Shown here: piece by piece, positions 19,390 to 30,358 of the stretch | How positions within the stretch are numbered: position 1 is the first letter of the stretch | Layout: every line of letters starts with the position of its first letter | NCBI GenBank assembly: GCA_030827595.1 | Contig: JAURED010000002.1 | Location: forward strand, 1 to 64,000 | Direction: 5' to 3' | Source of the DNA: Burkholderiales bacterium | GTDB lineage: Bacteria > Pseudomonadota > Gammaproteobacteria > Burkholderiales > Methylophilaceae | Length of the DNA: 64,000 nucleotides | Notes under the pieces: generated by a model | Database searches by the model: none | The model's input: the letters and a program-made list of their open reading frames with translations, nothing else | What the model was told of the DNA's origin: nothing | Position numbers and translations under genes: made by a program

Positions 19390-22091
19390 TAATGTGCCTC
19401 GTCCCAATTTATCCCTGAACCAATATCAGCAATTAAAGGAACATCAAGTGAGGCAACTTTACTCATAATGCTCGGAACTTCTTTTTTAATAATATCAAGT
19501 TCTTCTTTGGGCACTTCCAGAACTAACTCATCATGAACTTGCATAATAATCATTGATTTAAGTTTTTTATTAGCCAGCCAATTTTGTACTTGGTTCATAG
19601 CCATTTTAATTAAATCTGCAGCAGTGCCCTGCATGGGGGCATTAATTGATGCTCTTTCAGCCGCTGCCCTTCTCATCGCGTTAGAGCTATTAATTTCTGG
19701 TACCCAAAGTTTTCTTCCAAAAATTGTTTCAACATATCCTTGATCTTTTGCTTTTATTTTACTTATATCCATGTAGTTTTTAACACCTGGATATTTTTCA
19801 AAATATTGTTCAATAAAGTTTTTTGAGGAATTACGATCAATATTAAGAGTCTGAGCAAGACCAAAAGCGCTCATACCATATATCAGTCCAAAATTAATAA
19901 CTTTTGCAAATCGCCTTTGTTCTGATGAAATATCTGCAGGACTTATATTAAAAATTTTGGATGCTGTTGCCGTATGAATGTCTTCATTATGTTGAAAAGA
20001 TTCTATTAATCCAACATCCTGTGATAAGTGAGCCATTATTCTGAGTTCAATTTGTGAATAATCACAAGAAAGAATTAAGGCATCTTGTTTTGCAATAAAT
20101 GCTTTTCTAACCTTTCTCCCTTCCTCTGTTTTGATTGGAATATTTTGTAAATTAGGCTCAGAACTGGCAAGTCGTCCAGTGATAGCTACAGCTTGATTAT
20201 AATTGGTATGAATACGGCCTGAGGTTGAATTCACCATTTTAGGTAACTTGTCAGTGTAAGTATTTTTTAGTTTACTTAAACTTCGATGCTCTAAAATTAC
20301 TTTTGGTAAAGGGTGAATATTTGACAGTTCCTCAAGAACATCTTCACTCGTTGATGGAATTCCCGTTGGTGTTTTTCGAGTGGAGGTAATCCCAATTTTA
20401 TCAAATAAAATTTCTCTAAGTTGTTTTGGCGATGAGAGGTTGAATGGTTGGCCTGCAATTTTAAAAGCTTGGCTTTCTAAATCAATGATTTTTAAGCCTA
20501 TTTCTTGACTTTGATTTTGCAGTATTTTTTCAGATATTAATACGCCATTTCGTTCAATTTCAAATAAAGTTTTAAGAGATGGTATTTCGATTTGGTAGTA
20601 GATATATTTCGCTTTATCATCGTTTAAAATTTTCTTATGAAATAAATTGTAAAGTTGCAAGGTGACATCAGCGTCTTCTGCTGCATACATAAAAGCATCA
20701 CTAATATTGATTTGGTCAAAAGTTAATTGGTTTACACCTTTTCCAACAATTGACTCAAAACTTATACATTCATGGTTGAGATGTTTACTTGATAATTTAT
20801 CCATCCCGTGGGATTCAGTGCTATCAAGCACATAACTCATTAACATTGTATCTTCAATTTCACCAAAAAAATTTAAACCATAGTTTTTCAAAACATGCAT
20901 ATCATATTTAATGTTTTGACCAATTTTCTTAATGGTCTGGTTTTGTGTAATTGTCTTAATTTTCTCTAAAGTGTCTTCAAAAGGCAGTTGATTTATGCTG
21001 AGATCTTGATGCTGAAGTGGGATATAGCATGCCTCACCAGCATCCGTGGCCAGTGAGATTCCAACTAATCTTGCAATCATGAAATCAAGGGAATCTGTCT
21101 CTGTATCAATAACGCATTGACCCTTTTTCAGGATTTTTTGTATCCATAATTCAAGCTCATCTGGGGTATTAACAATGCTGTAATTTTTTGTAGCTATAAA
21201 TTCAGTAATAGATTCTTGAATTTTAGGGAGATCACCAGCGGAGTTTGGTTGAAATTCTTTTTTGAGCCAACTATTAAAGTTATACCTTTGATATATCTTT
21301 CTAAGCTCCTCTTTATTTTGATTTTTGGGTAAAAATTCCTCTAAATCTAGATTGATATCAACATCTTTCTTTATCGTGATTAACTTTTTTCCAGTCGCTA
21401 ACCAATTGAGAGAGTCTTTAAGATTTGTTCCAACAGCACCTGTTATTTTTTCATGATTTTGCATAATGCCATCAAGGCTTCCGAATTCATCAAGCCATTT
21501 TAAAGCTGTTTTTGGACCCACTTTATCCACACCGGGAACGTTGTCTGATTTATCTCCTATTAAAGTTAGGTAATCAATAATTTTCCCAGGCGGAATTCCA
21601 AATTTATTAATAACTCCATTAATATCCAACTTTTCATTAGTCATGGTGTTAATCAAGGTGATTTTTTCATTGACTAATTGAGCCAGATCTTTATCTCCGG
21701 TAGAGATAATAACTTGCATATTTTGCTCATCAGCTTTTGTTGCTAAGGTTCCAATAACATCATCAGCTTCAACGCCCTCTATCGATAACATTGGGATACC
21801 AAATGCATTTATGGCTTGTTTAAGGGGATCAATTTGTAAAGAAAGATCATCGGGCATTTTTGGTCGATTAGCTTTGTATTCAGAATAGATTTCATTTCGA
21901 AAGGTTTTACCTTTCGCATCAAAAACACAAACAATATAATCCGAAGAAAATTCTTCAATGGTTTTTTTAAGCATATTTAAGACACCGTAAATAACCCCAG
22001 AAGGCTCGTTATTTTGATTTCTTAAATCTGGAAGTGCATGATATGCTCTATATAAATATGATGACCCATCAATGAGTAATATTTTTTTCAT
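19389..22091 (-). CDS. polA: DNA polymerase I
   Basis: 5' nuclease, 3'-5' exonuclease (VIDTETDSLD) and polymerase motifs (SCDYSQIELRIMAHLS, RRFAKVINFGLIYGMSAFGL, MQVHDELVLEV). Confidence 0.97.
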   Translation of the reverse strand: MKKILLIDGSSYLYRAYHALPDLRNQNNEPSGVIYGVLNMLKKTIEEFSSDYIVCVFDAKGKTFRNEIYSEYKANRPKMPDDLSLQIDPLKQAINAFGIPMLSIEGVEADDVIGTLATKADEQNMQVIISTGDKDLAQLVNEKITLINTMTNEKLDINGVINKFGIPPGKIIDYLTLIGDKSDNVPGVDKVGPKTALKWLDEFGSLDGIMQNHEKITGAVGTNLKDSLNWLATGKKLITIKKDVDINLDLEEFLPKNQNKEELRKIYQRYNFNSWLKKEFQPNSAGDLPKIQESITEFIATKNYSIVNTPDELELWIQKILKKGQCVIDTETDSLDFMIARLVGISLATDAGEACYIPLQHQDLSINQLPFEDTLEKIKTITQNQTIKKIGQNIKYDMHVLKNYGLNFFGEIEDTMLMSYVLDSTESHGMDKLSSKHLNHECISFESIVGKGVNQLTFDQINISDAFMYAAEDADVTLQLYNLFHKKILNDDKAKYIYYQIEIPSLKTLFEIERNGVLISEKILQNQSQEIGLKIIDLESQAFKIAGQPFNLSSPKQLREILFDKIGITSTRKTPTGIPSTSEDVLEELSNIHPLPKVILEHRSLSKLKNTYTDKLPKMVNSTSGRIHTNYNQAVAITGRLASSEPNLQNIPIKTEEGRKVRKAFIAKQDALILSCDYSQIELRIMAHLSQDVGLIESFQHNEDIHTATASKIFNISPADISSEQRRFAKVINFGLIYGMSAFGLAQTLNIDRNSSKNFIEQYFEKYPGVKNYMDISKIKAKDQGYVETIFGRKLWVPEINSSNAMRRAAAERASINAPMQGTAADLIKMAMNQVQNWLANKKLKSMIIMQVHDELVLEVPKEELDIIKKEVPSIMSKVASLDVPLIADIGSGINWDEAH

Positions 22092-22102
22092 ATGAGTTTA
22101 TT

Positions 22103-22831
22103 ATGGCTGAAACTAAAAAAAATCCTAGTGTTAATCTTCATGACCTACTTATGCAAACCCAGTTGGACAATGAATCATGGCATGCTTTCGAGATTGTATC
22201 TGAATACGTAAGCGCTACCCAGTCGTTAGATAAAATAACACCTGCTATTTCTTTTTTCGGTAGTGCTCGATCAAGGCCAAATGATAAAAATTACATTTTA
22301 ACTGAACAAATAGCTTACAAGTTATCAGAATCTGGTTTTAATATCATTACAGGCGGTGGGCCAGGGCTTATGGAGGCAGCGAGTAAGGGAGCATTCAATG
22401 GTAAGTCCAAAAGTATTGGATTAAATATTTTATTACCTCAGGAACAAAGTCCTAATTTATATCAAGATATCAGCATAAATTTTAAATATTTTTTTATGCG
22501 CAAAGTTATGTTTGTGAAATATGCTTTTGCTTATGTAGTAACTCCAGGGGGCTTTGGAACATTGGATGAATTAAGCGAGGTTTTAACACTAATACAAACC
22601 AAAAAATCAAAAAAAGTACCTGTTGTGCTTGTGGGTAAATTTTTTTGGCAAGGCCTGGTGGACTGGTTACAAAACCAGATTATTAAAGAAAATTTTGCGC
22701 ACTCGGAAGATCTTCAGATTTTTAAAATATGCGATGACCCTGATGAGATTGTTGATTACATCTTCTCATGTTATTACGATATTAATAATGATCTTTCTTT
22801 TGAAACCAATAACCTAAATATTCATTTATAA
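22103..22831 (+). CDS. LOG/TIGR00730-family protein (lysine decarboxylase-like fold)
   Basis: FFGSARSRP, ITGGGPGLMEAASKGA, TPGGFGTLDELSEVLT. Confidence 0.9.
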   Translation: MAETKKNPSVNLHDLLMQTQLDNESWHAFEIVSEYVSATQSLDKITPAISFFGSARSRPNDKNYILTEQIAYKLSESGFNIITGGGPGLMEAASKGAFNGKSKSIGLNILLPQEQSPNLYQDISINFKYFFMRKVMFVKYAFAYVVTPGGFGTLDELSEVLTLIQTKKSKKVPVVLVGKFFWQGLVDWLQNQIIKENFAHSEDLQIFKICDDPDEIVDYIFSCYYDINNDLSFETNNLNIHL

Positions 22832-22861
22832 TATTTAAATAAACATTAATTTAAATTATCT

Positions 22862-23182
22862 ATGTATAAATATATATTCACTCTATCCATACTTTTTTTC
22901 TTTAATCTTGGATTCTCAGAAAATACGGAAGATATTTCTCCTCCTCCTACTGATTATGAATACGACGCATCTCTTGATCAGCCTGAAATAACTATTCGGG
23001 AGGAAAAAGATGAATTTATTGAGGAGTATCGTTTAAACGGTAATCTTTATATGATTAAAGTAACCCCAAAAAATATGCCTTCCTACTATTTAATAAAATA
23101 TGATCAAAATGGCGATTGGGTGAGAAAAGATATGGAGGGTTCGGCTGTATCAATACCAATGTGGGTAATTGGTGAATTTTAA
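22862..23182 (+). CDS. DUF2782-type small periplasmic protein
   Basis: Signal peptide, EYRLNGNLYMIKVTPKNMPSYYLI; located between polA and thrB. Confidence 0.75.
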   Translation: MYKYIFTLSILFFFNLGFSENTEDISPPPTDYEYDASLDQPEITIREEKDEFIEEYRLNGNLYMIKVTPKNMPSYYLIKYDQNGDWVRKDMEGSAVSIPMWVIGEF

Positions 23183-23189
23183 TTAGTTC

Positions 23190-24113
23190 ATGGCGGTTTA
23201 TACCTCTCTCAACTCAAATGATGTAGAAGATTTTGTTAAAAACTATAACATTGGGAGCTTGATATCTTTTAAAGGAATCTCAGGAGGCGTCACCAATAGT
23301 AATTTTTTTATTCAAACTGATCATCAAGAAGTAGTACTAACCATTTTTGAAGAATTAATTGCAAGTGAATTAAATTTTTACTTTGAATTCATGCATCATT
23401 TATCACAGCATGGATTTTCTTGTCCCAATCCGATTCAAGACAAAAAAGGAATCATAGTCCACACGTTAAGAAAAAAACCTGCTGCATTACTCACAAAAAT
23501 ATCAGGCAAAGTTCATGAGGAAATTAATGAAAATAAACTGAGGGCTTTAGGATTAGCGCTGGCAAAAATGCATGAGCTCTCAAAAAGTTTTAATGGACAT
23601 AAAGAGAATAATCGAAATTTATCTTGGATGAAAAAAACATATCAATCAATATCTGATTGCCTTAATGATTCAGTTAAAAATTTGATAAGTGAGGAACTTA
23701 TTTATTTGCAAGATTTACCCAGTGATCTTCCAAAAGGTATTATCCATGCTGATCTTTTTAGGGATAATGTTTTGTTTGAAGATGACACAATTGGTGGAAT
23801 TATAGACTTCTATTATGCATGTACAGATCATTTTATTTACGATATTGCAATTGTGATAAACGATTGGTGTACAAATGATGATGGGTCTATTAATCAAACA
23901 AGACAAGAAATTTTTCTTGAGGCATATGATAAAAATAGATCCTTAGAGCAAACAGAATACGATGCACTTGGAGGTTATCTAAGACTTGCTGCAATGAGAT
24001 TTTTATTATCAAGATATCAGGATCAACTCTCTAAAAAACAAGCCGAATTAAATCAACCTAAAGACCCCTTATTTTTTCAAGAAATTTTAAGCTTCAGGAG
24101 ATTAGGTAAATAA
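23190..24113 (+). CDS. thrB: Homoserine kinase (ThrB type II)
   Basis: MAVYTSLNSNDVEDFVKNY, GVTNSNFFI, IHADLFRDNVLF. Confidence 0.92.
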   Translation: MAVYTSLNSNDVEDFVKNYNIGSLISFKGISGGVTNSNFFIQTDHQEVVLTIFEELIASELNFYFEFMHHLSQHGFSCPNPIQDKKGIIVHTLRKKPAALLTKISGKVHEEINENKLRALGLALAKMHELSKSFNGHKENNRNLSWMKKTYQSISDCLNDSVKNLISEELIYLQDLPSDLPKGIIHADLFRDNVLFEDDTIGGIIDFYYACTDHFIYDIAIVINDWCTNDDGSINQTRQEIFLEAYDKNRSLEQTEYDALGGYLRLAAMRFLLSRYQDQLSKKQAELNQPKDPLFFQEILSFRRLGK

Positions 24114-24856
24114 TGAATTATTTTAATTTAACAAAATCATGGATAAGTCAGATATTTGATATTCTTAGATGTACTAAAAACAACTCTTTAATAATTGGAT
24201 ATACATATTTATTTATTTTTTTAGTTTTACCATCACTGCCTTTTATTCAATTTTTATCACCAATTGTAATTATTTTATGGCCAATTGCAGTAGTTCAAAT
24301 TGTTATTTTTTATCACGCATCACAGAATAAAAAAATCAAGTTTTTATCTCTTGATCCAAAAATTAAGAAAAAATTACCTCAGTTAGTTAGAGTGGGATTA
24401 GTTACTTTTTTTTATGCATTGGTAATTTCATCAATTCTCTCACCACAGATGCAAGGAATCGTTGAACAAACAAATTTAGCAGATAACGCGGTTGAATTAT
24501 CTGTATTTATAAAGCTTTTAGTAAAGTTATTTTTACTCATGCTCCCTTTATTTGCAGCAACTTGGTTTTCACCAATGATAATCGTCTTTCAAAATCAAGA
24601 GGTTCTGAAGTCCCTTAAATCAAGTGTTGCAGCAATATTAATATACTTGATACCCTTAATAATGACATGGCTATGCTTAGTTATTATTTTTGCCGGTTCG
24701 ATATATGCAACTCAAAGTATTTTAATGATATTTAATTTTTCACAAAATATCTTCATGGCCATATCAACAATAATTATTTTTAGTTTAACTTCGATCTACG
24801 TAGCAGCTTTATTTATTTTTCAGTATCTTGGCTACAAAGAAATTTTTAAATTATAG
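24113..24856 (+). CDS. Integral membrane protein, BPSS1780-like
   Basis: Multiple TM helices; FAATWFSPMIIVFQ; position after thrB. Confidence 0.6.
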   Translation: MNYFNLTKSWISQIFDILRCTKNNSLIIGYTYLFIFLVLPSLPFIQFLSPIVIILWPIAVVQIVIFYHASQNKKIKFLSLDPKIKKKLPQLVRVGLVTFFYALVISSILSPQMQGIVEQTNLADNAVELSVFIKLLVKLFLLMLPLFAATWFSPMIIVFQNQEVLKSLKSSVAAILIYLIPLIMTWLCLVIIFAGSIYATQSILMIFNFSQNIFMAISTIIIFSLTSIYVAALFIFQYLGYKEIFKL

Positions 24857-26998
24857 TTTATCTAATTTAGCAAATTCTAAAGCAAGCCATTTTGTGCCAG
24901 CAATTTCAAATTGTACCTGTATCCTCAAGTCATTAATTGAGCCTTCATATGAAATGACAGTGCCTTGCCCAAACTTTTTGTGCACAACCTGCGAGCCAAT
25001 AGTAAATGGAAAGTTTGAATTAGGTTCATTTTTTGTAAAACCAATAGACTGTTGATGAAGCTGCGGTTTGGATTCAATGGCGATATTAATTTTTTTGATA
25101 AGATTTTCAGGTATTTCATCTAAAAATCGTGACGATAAATTATAGTGAGTTTGGCCATACATAAGTCTTGATTGTGCGTAGGTTAGATATAGGTTTTCTC
25201 TGGCTCGAGTGACAGCAACATACATTAATCTTCTTTCTTCTTCCAAGCCATCAGCTTCGATTAAGCTTTGTTCATGAGGACACAATCCTTCTTCCAAGCC
25301 TGTAATAAAAACAATTTCAAACTCTAGTCCTTTTGCTGAATGAATAGTCATTAACTGAAGAGCATCTTGATTCGCTTTTGCTTGTAACTCTCCGCTCTCA
25401 AGAGAGGTATAATTTAAGAATTCAATTAATTCAAGATTTTTATCCACATCATCAAAATTTTCTGAAAATGTAATTGCTGCTGAAACTAATTCTTCAAGGT
25501 TTGACACTCTATCTTGACCATCTTTGTCTGATAAATAATGATTCTTTAATCCGCTGAAATTTATTACAACATCAATCGCTTCAGCAAGACTGACGCCTTG
25601 TATCTCATCTTCGATTCGCTTAATTAAATCTACAAAAAAAGATATTCCTTTTTCAGCGACAGGCACTTTATAAATTGAAACTGCTGATTCCCAGAGAGAT
25701 ATATTTGTAATTTTTGCTGAATCTTGAAGTTGTTCTATGGTTTTGTTACCAATACCGCGTGTGGGAAAATTAACAATTCTTAAAAAAGCATTATCATCCT
25801 GTTTATTGGAAATCAATCTCAGATAAGCAAGTGCATTTTTTACCTCAGCTCGCTCAAAAAATCGCAAACCGCCATAAACACGATACGGAATATTATTTGA
25901 GACCATATGATGTTCTAATATTCTTGATTGCGCATTACTTCTGTATAAAATAGCCATTTGTTGATAACGTATACCTTTGCGGTGCCACATTTTTATTTCG
26001 TCAAGAATATATTGAGCCTCATCCGCATCCGATAATGCCCGAAAAACTCTAATAGGATCTCCATCACCTGAAGCTGTCCACAAATTTTTACCAAGTCGAT
26101 TTTCATTATTCTTAATTATAGAATTGGCAGCATTGAGGATATTGTTTTTAGATCGATAATTTTGCTCAAGCTTAATAATATTTTTAATATGAAAATCTCT
26201 CTGTAGAGATTTCATATTTCCGACATTCGCTCCTCTAAATGCATAAATTGATTGATCGTCATCACCCACAGCAAAAATAATATTATTATTTCCTGTTAAA
26301 AGCTTCAGCCATCGATATTGAAGCTCACTGGTATCTTGAAACTCATCAACTAACACATGGCGAAATCGATTTTGATAATGAGTTCTTAATACTTCATTAT
26401 TTAATAACAATTCATAGGATTTAAGGAGTAATTCCCCGAAATCGACCACCCCCTCTCTCTGACATTGTTTTTCATATTCAAGATAAATTTCATTAATTCT
26501 TTGAGTGTGTGAGTCATAAGTTTTTACATCTTTTGCTCGCATTCCATTTTCTTTTGATCCATTGATATGATATTGAATCTCTTTTGGGCTAAATTTATCT
26601 GTATCAATCTGTAATATTTTGCATAACCTTTTTATAGCTGAAAGCTGGTCACTGCTGTCTAGTATTTGAAAGGTTTGAGGAAGATCGGCATCTTTAAAGT
26701 GTATTCTTAAAAAACGATTACAAAGTCCATGAAAGGTTCCAACCCACATGCCTCGTGGATTCATCCCCAGCTGGGTTGAAATTCTTGATAACATCTCATT
26801 GGCAGCTTTATTAGTAAAAGTTACTGCAATAAGACCGTTGGGGGAAATAATTTGGTTATGTATTAACCAACTAATTCTTGATGTTAAAACTTTTGTTTTA
26901 CCGCTTCCTGCTCCAGCAAGAATGAGGGCTGATTCATTTTGAAGCTTCACTGCTTCAAGTTGTTTTTCATTTAAATCATTTAAGTAGTTTAATTGCAT
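24851..26998 (-). CDS. uvrD: UvrD/Rep-type DNA helicase
   Basis: LAGAGSGKTKVLTSRI, VDEFQDTSELQYRWL, GDDDQSIYAFRGA, MTIHSAKGLEFEIVFITGLEEGLCPH. Confidence 0.95.
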   Translation of the reverse strand: MQLNYLNDLNEKQLEAVKLQNESALILAGAGSGKTKVLTSRISWLIHNQIISPNGLIAVTFTNKAANEMLSRISTQLGMNPRGMWVGTFHGLCNRFLRIHFKDADLPQTFQILDSSDQLSAIKRLCKILQIDTDKFSPKEIQYHINGSKENGMRAKDVKTYDSHTQRINEIYLEYEKQCQREGVVDFGELLLKSYELLLNNEVLRTHYQNRFRHVLVDEFQDTSELQYRWLKLLTGNNNIIFAVGDDDQSIYAFRGANVGNMKSLQRDFHIKNIIKLEQNYRSKNNILNAANSIIKNNENRLGKNLWTASGDGDPIRVFRALSDADEAQYILDEIKMWHRKGIRYQQMAILYRSNAQSRILEHHMVSNNIPYRVYGGLRFFERAEVKNALAYLRLISNKQDDNAFLRIVNFPTRGIGNKTIEQLQDSAKITNISLWESAVSIYKVPVAEKGISFFVDLIKRIEDEIQGVSLAEAIDVVINFSGLKNHYLSDKDGQDRVSNLEELVSAAITFSENFDDVDKNLELIEFLNYTSLESGELQAKANQDALQLMTIHSAKGLEFEIVFITGLEEGLCPHEQSLIEADGLEEERRLMYVAVTRARENLYLTYAQSRLMYGQTHYNLSSRFLDEIPENLIKKINIAIESKPQLHQQSIGFTKNEPNSNFPFTIGSQVVHKKFGQGTVISYEGSINDLRIQVQFEIAGTKWLALEFAKLDKL

Positions 26999-27018
26999 GG
27001 GTCATGATGCTACCTTAA

Positions 27019-27064
27019 TTTTTTAAATTTTAGTATGACTATTCGAACTTTTTTAAATTTTAGT
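27019..27064. repeat. 16-nt direct repeat (ttttttaaattttagt) at 27019-27034 and 27049-27064
   Basis: Two identical copies, 30-nt period, upstream of uvrD. Confidence 0.8.
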
Positions 27065-27080
27065 TATCATATAATTAAAT

Positions 27081-27116
27081 CTGGAATTTTTGCATTGTTC
27101 CTCCCCAATGCACCAG
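27081..27116 (-). other. Hairpin with 7-bp arms (tgcattg/caatgca), outer ctgg/ccag, and a gggaggaa loop on the minus strand
   Basis: Arms at 27091-27097 and 27106-27112. Confidence 0.5.
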
Positions 27117-27122
27117 AAAATA

Positions 27123-27151
27123 AAAAGGGTCTCATTTGAGACCCTTTTTTT
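27123..27151 (-). terminator. Intrinsic terminator of groESL
   Basis: aaaagggtctca-ttt-gagacccttttttt hairpin with U tract, just downstream of groL. Confidence 0.9.
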
Positions 27152-27170
27152 ATATCTGAACGATATATGG

Positions 27171-28850
<1,680 letters not shown>

Positions 28851-28854
28851 TTAA

Positions 28855-29145
28855 TTATTCAATAATTGCCATGATGTCATCTTCGCGCATTACGAGAAGC
28901 TCTTTGCCATCAACTTTAACGGTTTGTCCAGCATATTTACCAAATAGCACTTTATCTCCGACTTTGACATCTAATGCTTTGGTATTGCCGTCTTCTAAAA
29001 TTTTTCCATTACCAACTGCTTCAATTACGCCTTGGTCTGGTTTTTCTGCTGAAGCACTTTCTGGAATAACAATTCCTGATGCAGTAGTACGTTCTTCTTC
29101 AACGCGTTTTACAATCACACGGTCATGTAAAGGACGAATTTTCAT
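28855..29145 (-). CDS. groS: 10 kDa chaperonin GroES
   Basis: [31 protein letters not shown]. Confidence 0.99.
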   Translation of the reverse strand: MKIRPLHDRVIVKRVEEERTTASGIVIPESASAEKPDQGVIEAVGNGKILEDGNTKALDVKVGDKVLFGKYAGQTVKVDGKELLVMREDDIMAIIE

Positions 29146-29193
29146 TTGTAAGCTCTCCTAATAGTGTATTCTTATTATTATTTGGTTATAAAA

Positions 29194-29220
29194 TTAGCAC
29201 TCTACAACCAAGAGTGCTAA
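29194..29220. promoter_or_regulatory. CIRCE operator (HrcA binding site)
   Basis: TTAGCACTC-N9-GAGTGCTAA, perfect match to consensus, upstream of groES. Confidence 0.97.
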
Positions 29221-29249
29221 TAATAGGGATGATTGTGCTTTATTTCAAG
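29220..29249 (-). promoter_or_regulatory. groESL promoter, sigma32-like overlapping sigma70-like
   Basis: Minus strand: CTTGAAA-N14-CCCTATTA, and TTGAAA-N17-TATTAT. Confidence 0.7.
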
Positions 29250-29287
29250 TGTAAAACTCAAAAAAAAGGTTTTTTATAAGGTTTTTT

Positions 29288-30355
29288 ATGTTTTCTGAAC
29301 AAGATTATCGTCAATTAAACAATACAGAGCTTAAATTATCTCCAATTACCCTGGGAACAATGACTTTTGGGGATCAAAACTCTAAACAGGATGCATTTGA
29401 GCAGCTTGATTTTGCCCTCGAATACGGGATCAATTCGATTGATGTTGCAGAGTTGTACCCGGTTCCACCAAAAGCTGACACCTATACAAAAACTGAAACT
29501 ATAGTTGGTGAATGGTTGAAGTCTCAAAATAGGGAGAAGATTATACTCTCCAGTAAAATTGCCGGTCCCCGACGAGATTTGAATTGGATCAGGGGTGGTC
29601 CAATTGCTTTGGATGAGTCGAATATTATCGCTGCCGTTGATGGCACGTTAAAAAGAATGCAGACAGATTATCTCGACTTACTCTATCTTCATTGGCCTGA
29701 AAGAAATGTTCCAATGTTTGGCCAATATCGATTTGACCCTAATGATGAAATAAAAAATGGTAAACAAATTGAATGGATTTCGATTGAAAATCAATTAGAA
29801 ACACTTTCAAAATTAGTAAATTCTGGAAAAGTGAAGGCGATTGCTTTATCTAATGAGTTTCCATGGGGATTAATGCAGTTTATTAAAATTGCCAAGGAAT
29901 ATGGATATCCATTAATTTGTGCATTGCAAAATAGCTATAGCTTGTTGAATAGGACAATTGAATTTGGAACAACGGAAATTCTGTATCGGGAAAAACTCGG
30001 ATTTTTAGCATATTCTCCCTTAGCGTTTGGTTATTTAACTGGAAAATACATAAATAATCCCGGGGCAATTGGCCGCGTTACATTATTTCCCGGATATGCC
30101 AAACGTTTTGATAAGCCTGGTGTAAATTCTGCTGTGGAAAAATACGCTCAATTGGCACGAAAGTATGAATTGGGGCTAACAGAAATGTCTCTAGCTTTTG
30201 TTTTTTCGCAATGGTTTATGACTTCAACAATTATTGGTGCTACGTCTATGGCTCAGCTTAAGCAAAATATTAATGCTTATCGAATTGATCTCTCCGAAGA
30301 GTTGCTTAATGAAATTGAATATATCCACTTGTCGTCCATGAATCCGGCACCATAA
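29288..30355 (+). CDS. Aldo/keto reductase (Tas-like)
   Basis: LGTMTFGDQNS, SIDVAELYPVPPK, DYLDLLYLHWPERNVPMFGQ. Confidence 0.9.
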   Translation: MFSEQDYRQLNNTELKLSPITLGTMTFGDQNSKQDAFEQLDFALEYGINSIDVAELYPVPPKADTYTKTETIVGEWLKSQNREKIILSSKIAGPRRDLNWIRGGPIALDESNIIAAVDGTLKRMQTDYLDLLYLHWPERNVPMFGQYRFDPNDEIKNGKQIEWISIENQLETLSKLVNSGKVKAIALSNEFPWGLMQFIKIAKEYGYPLICALQNSYSLLNRTIEFGTTEILYREKLGFLAYSPLAFGYLTGKYINNPGAIGRVTLFPGYAKRFDKPGVNSAVEKYAQLARKYELGLTEMSLAFVFSQWFMTSTIIGATSMAQLKQNINAYRIDLSEELLNEIEYIHLSSMNPAP

Positions 30356-30358
30356 ATT

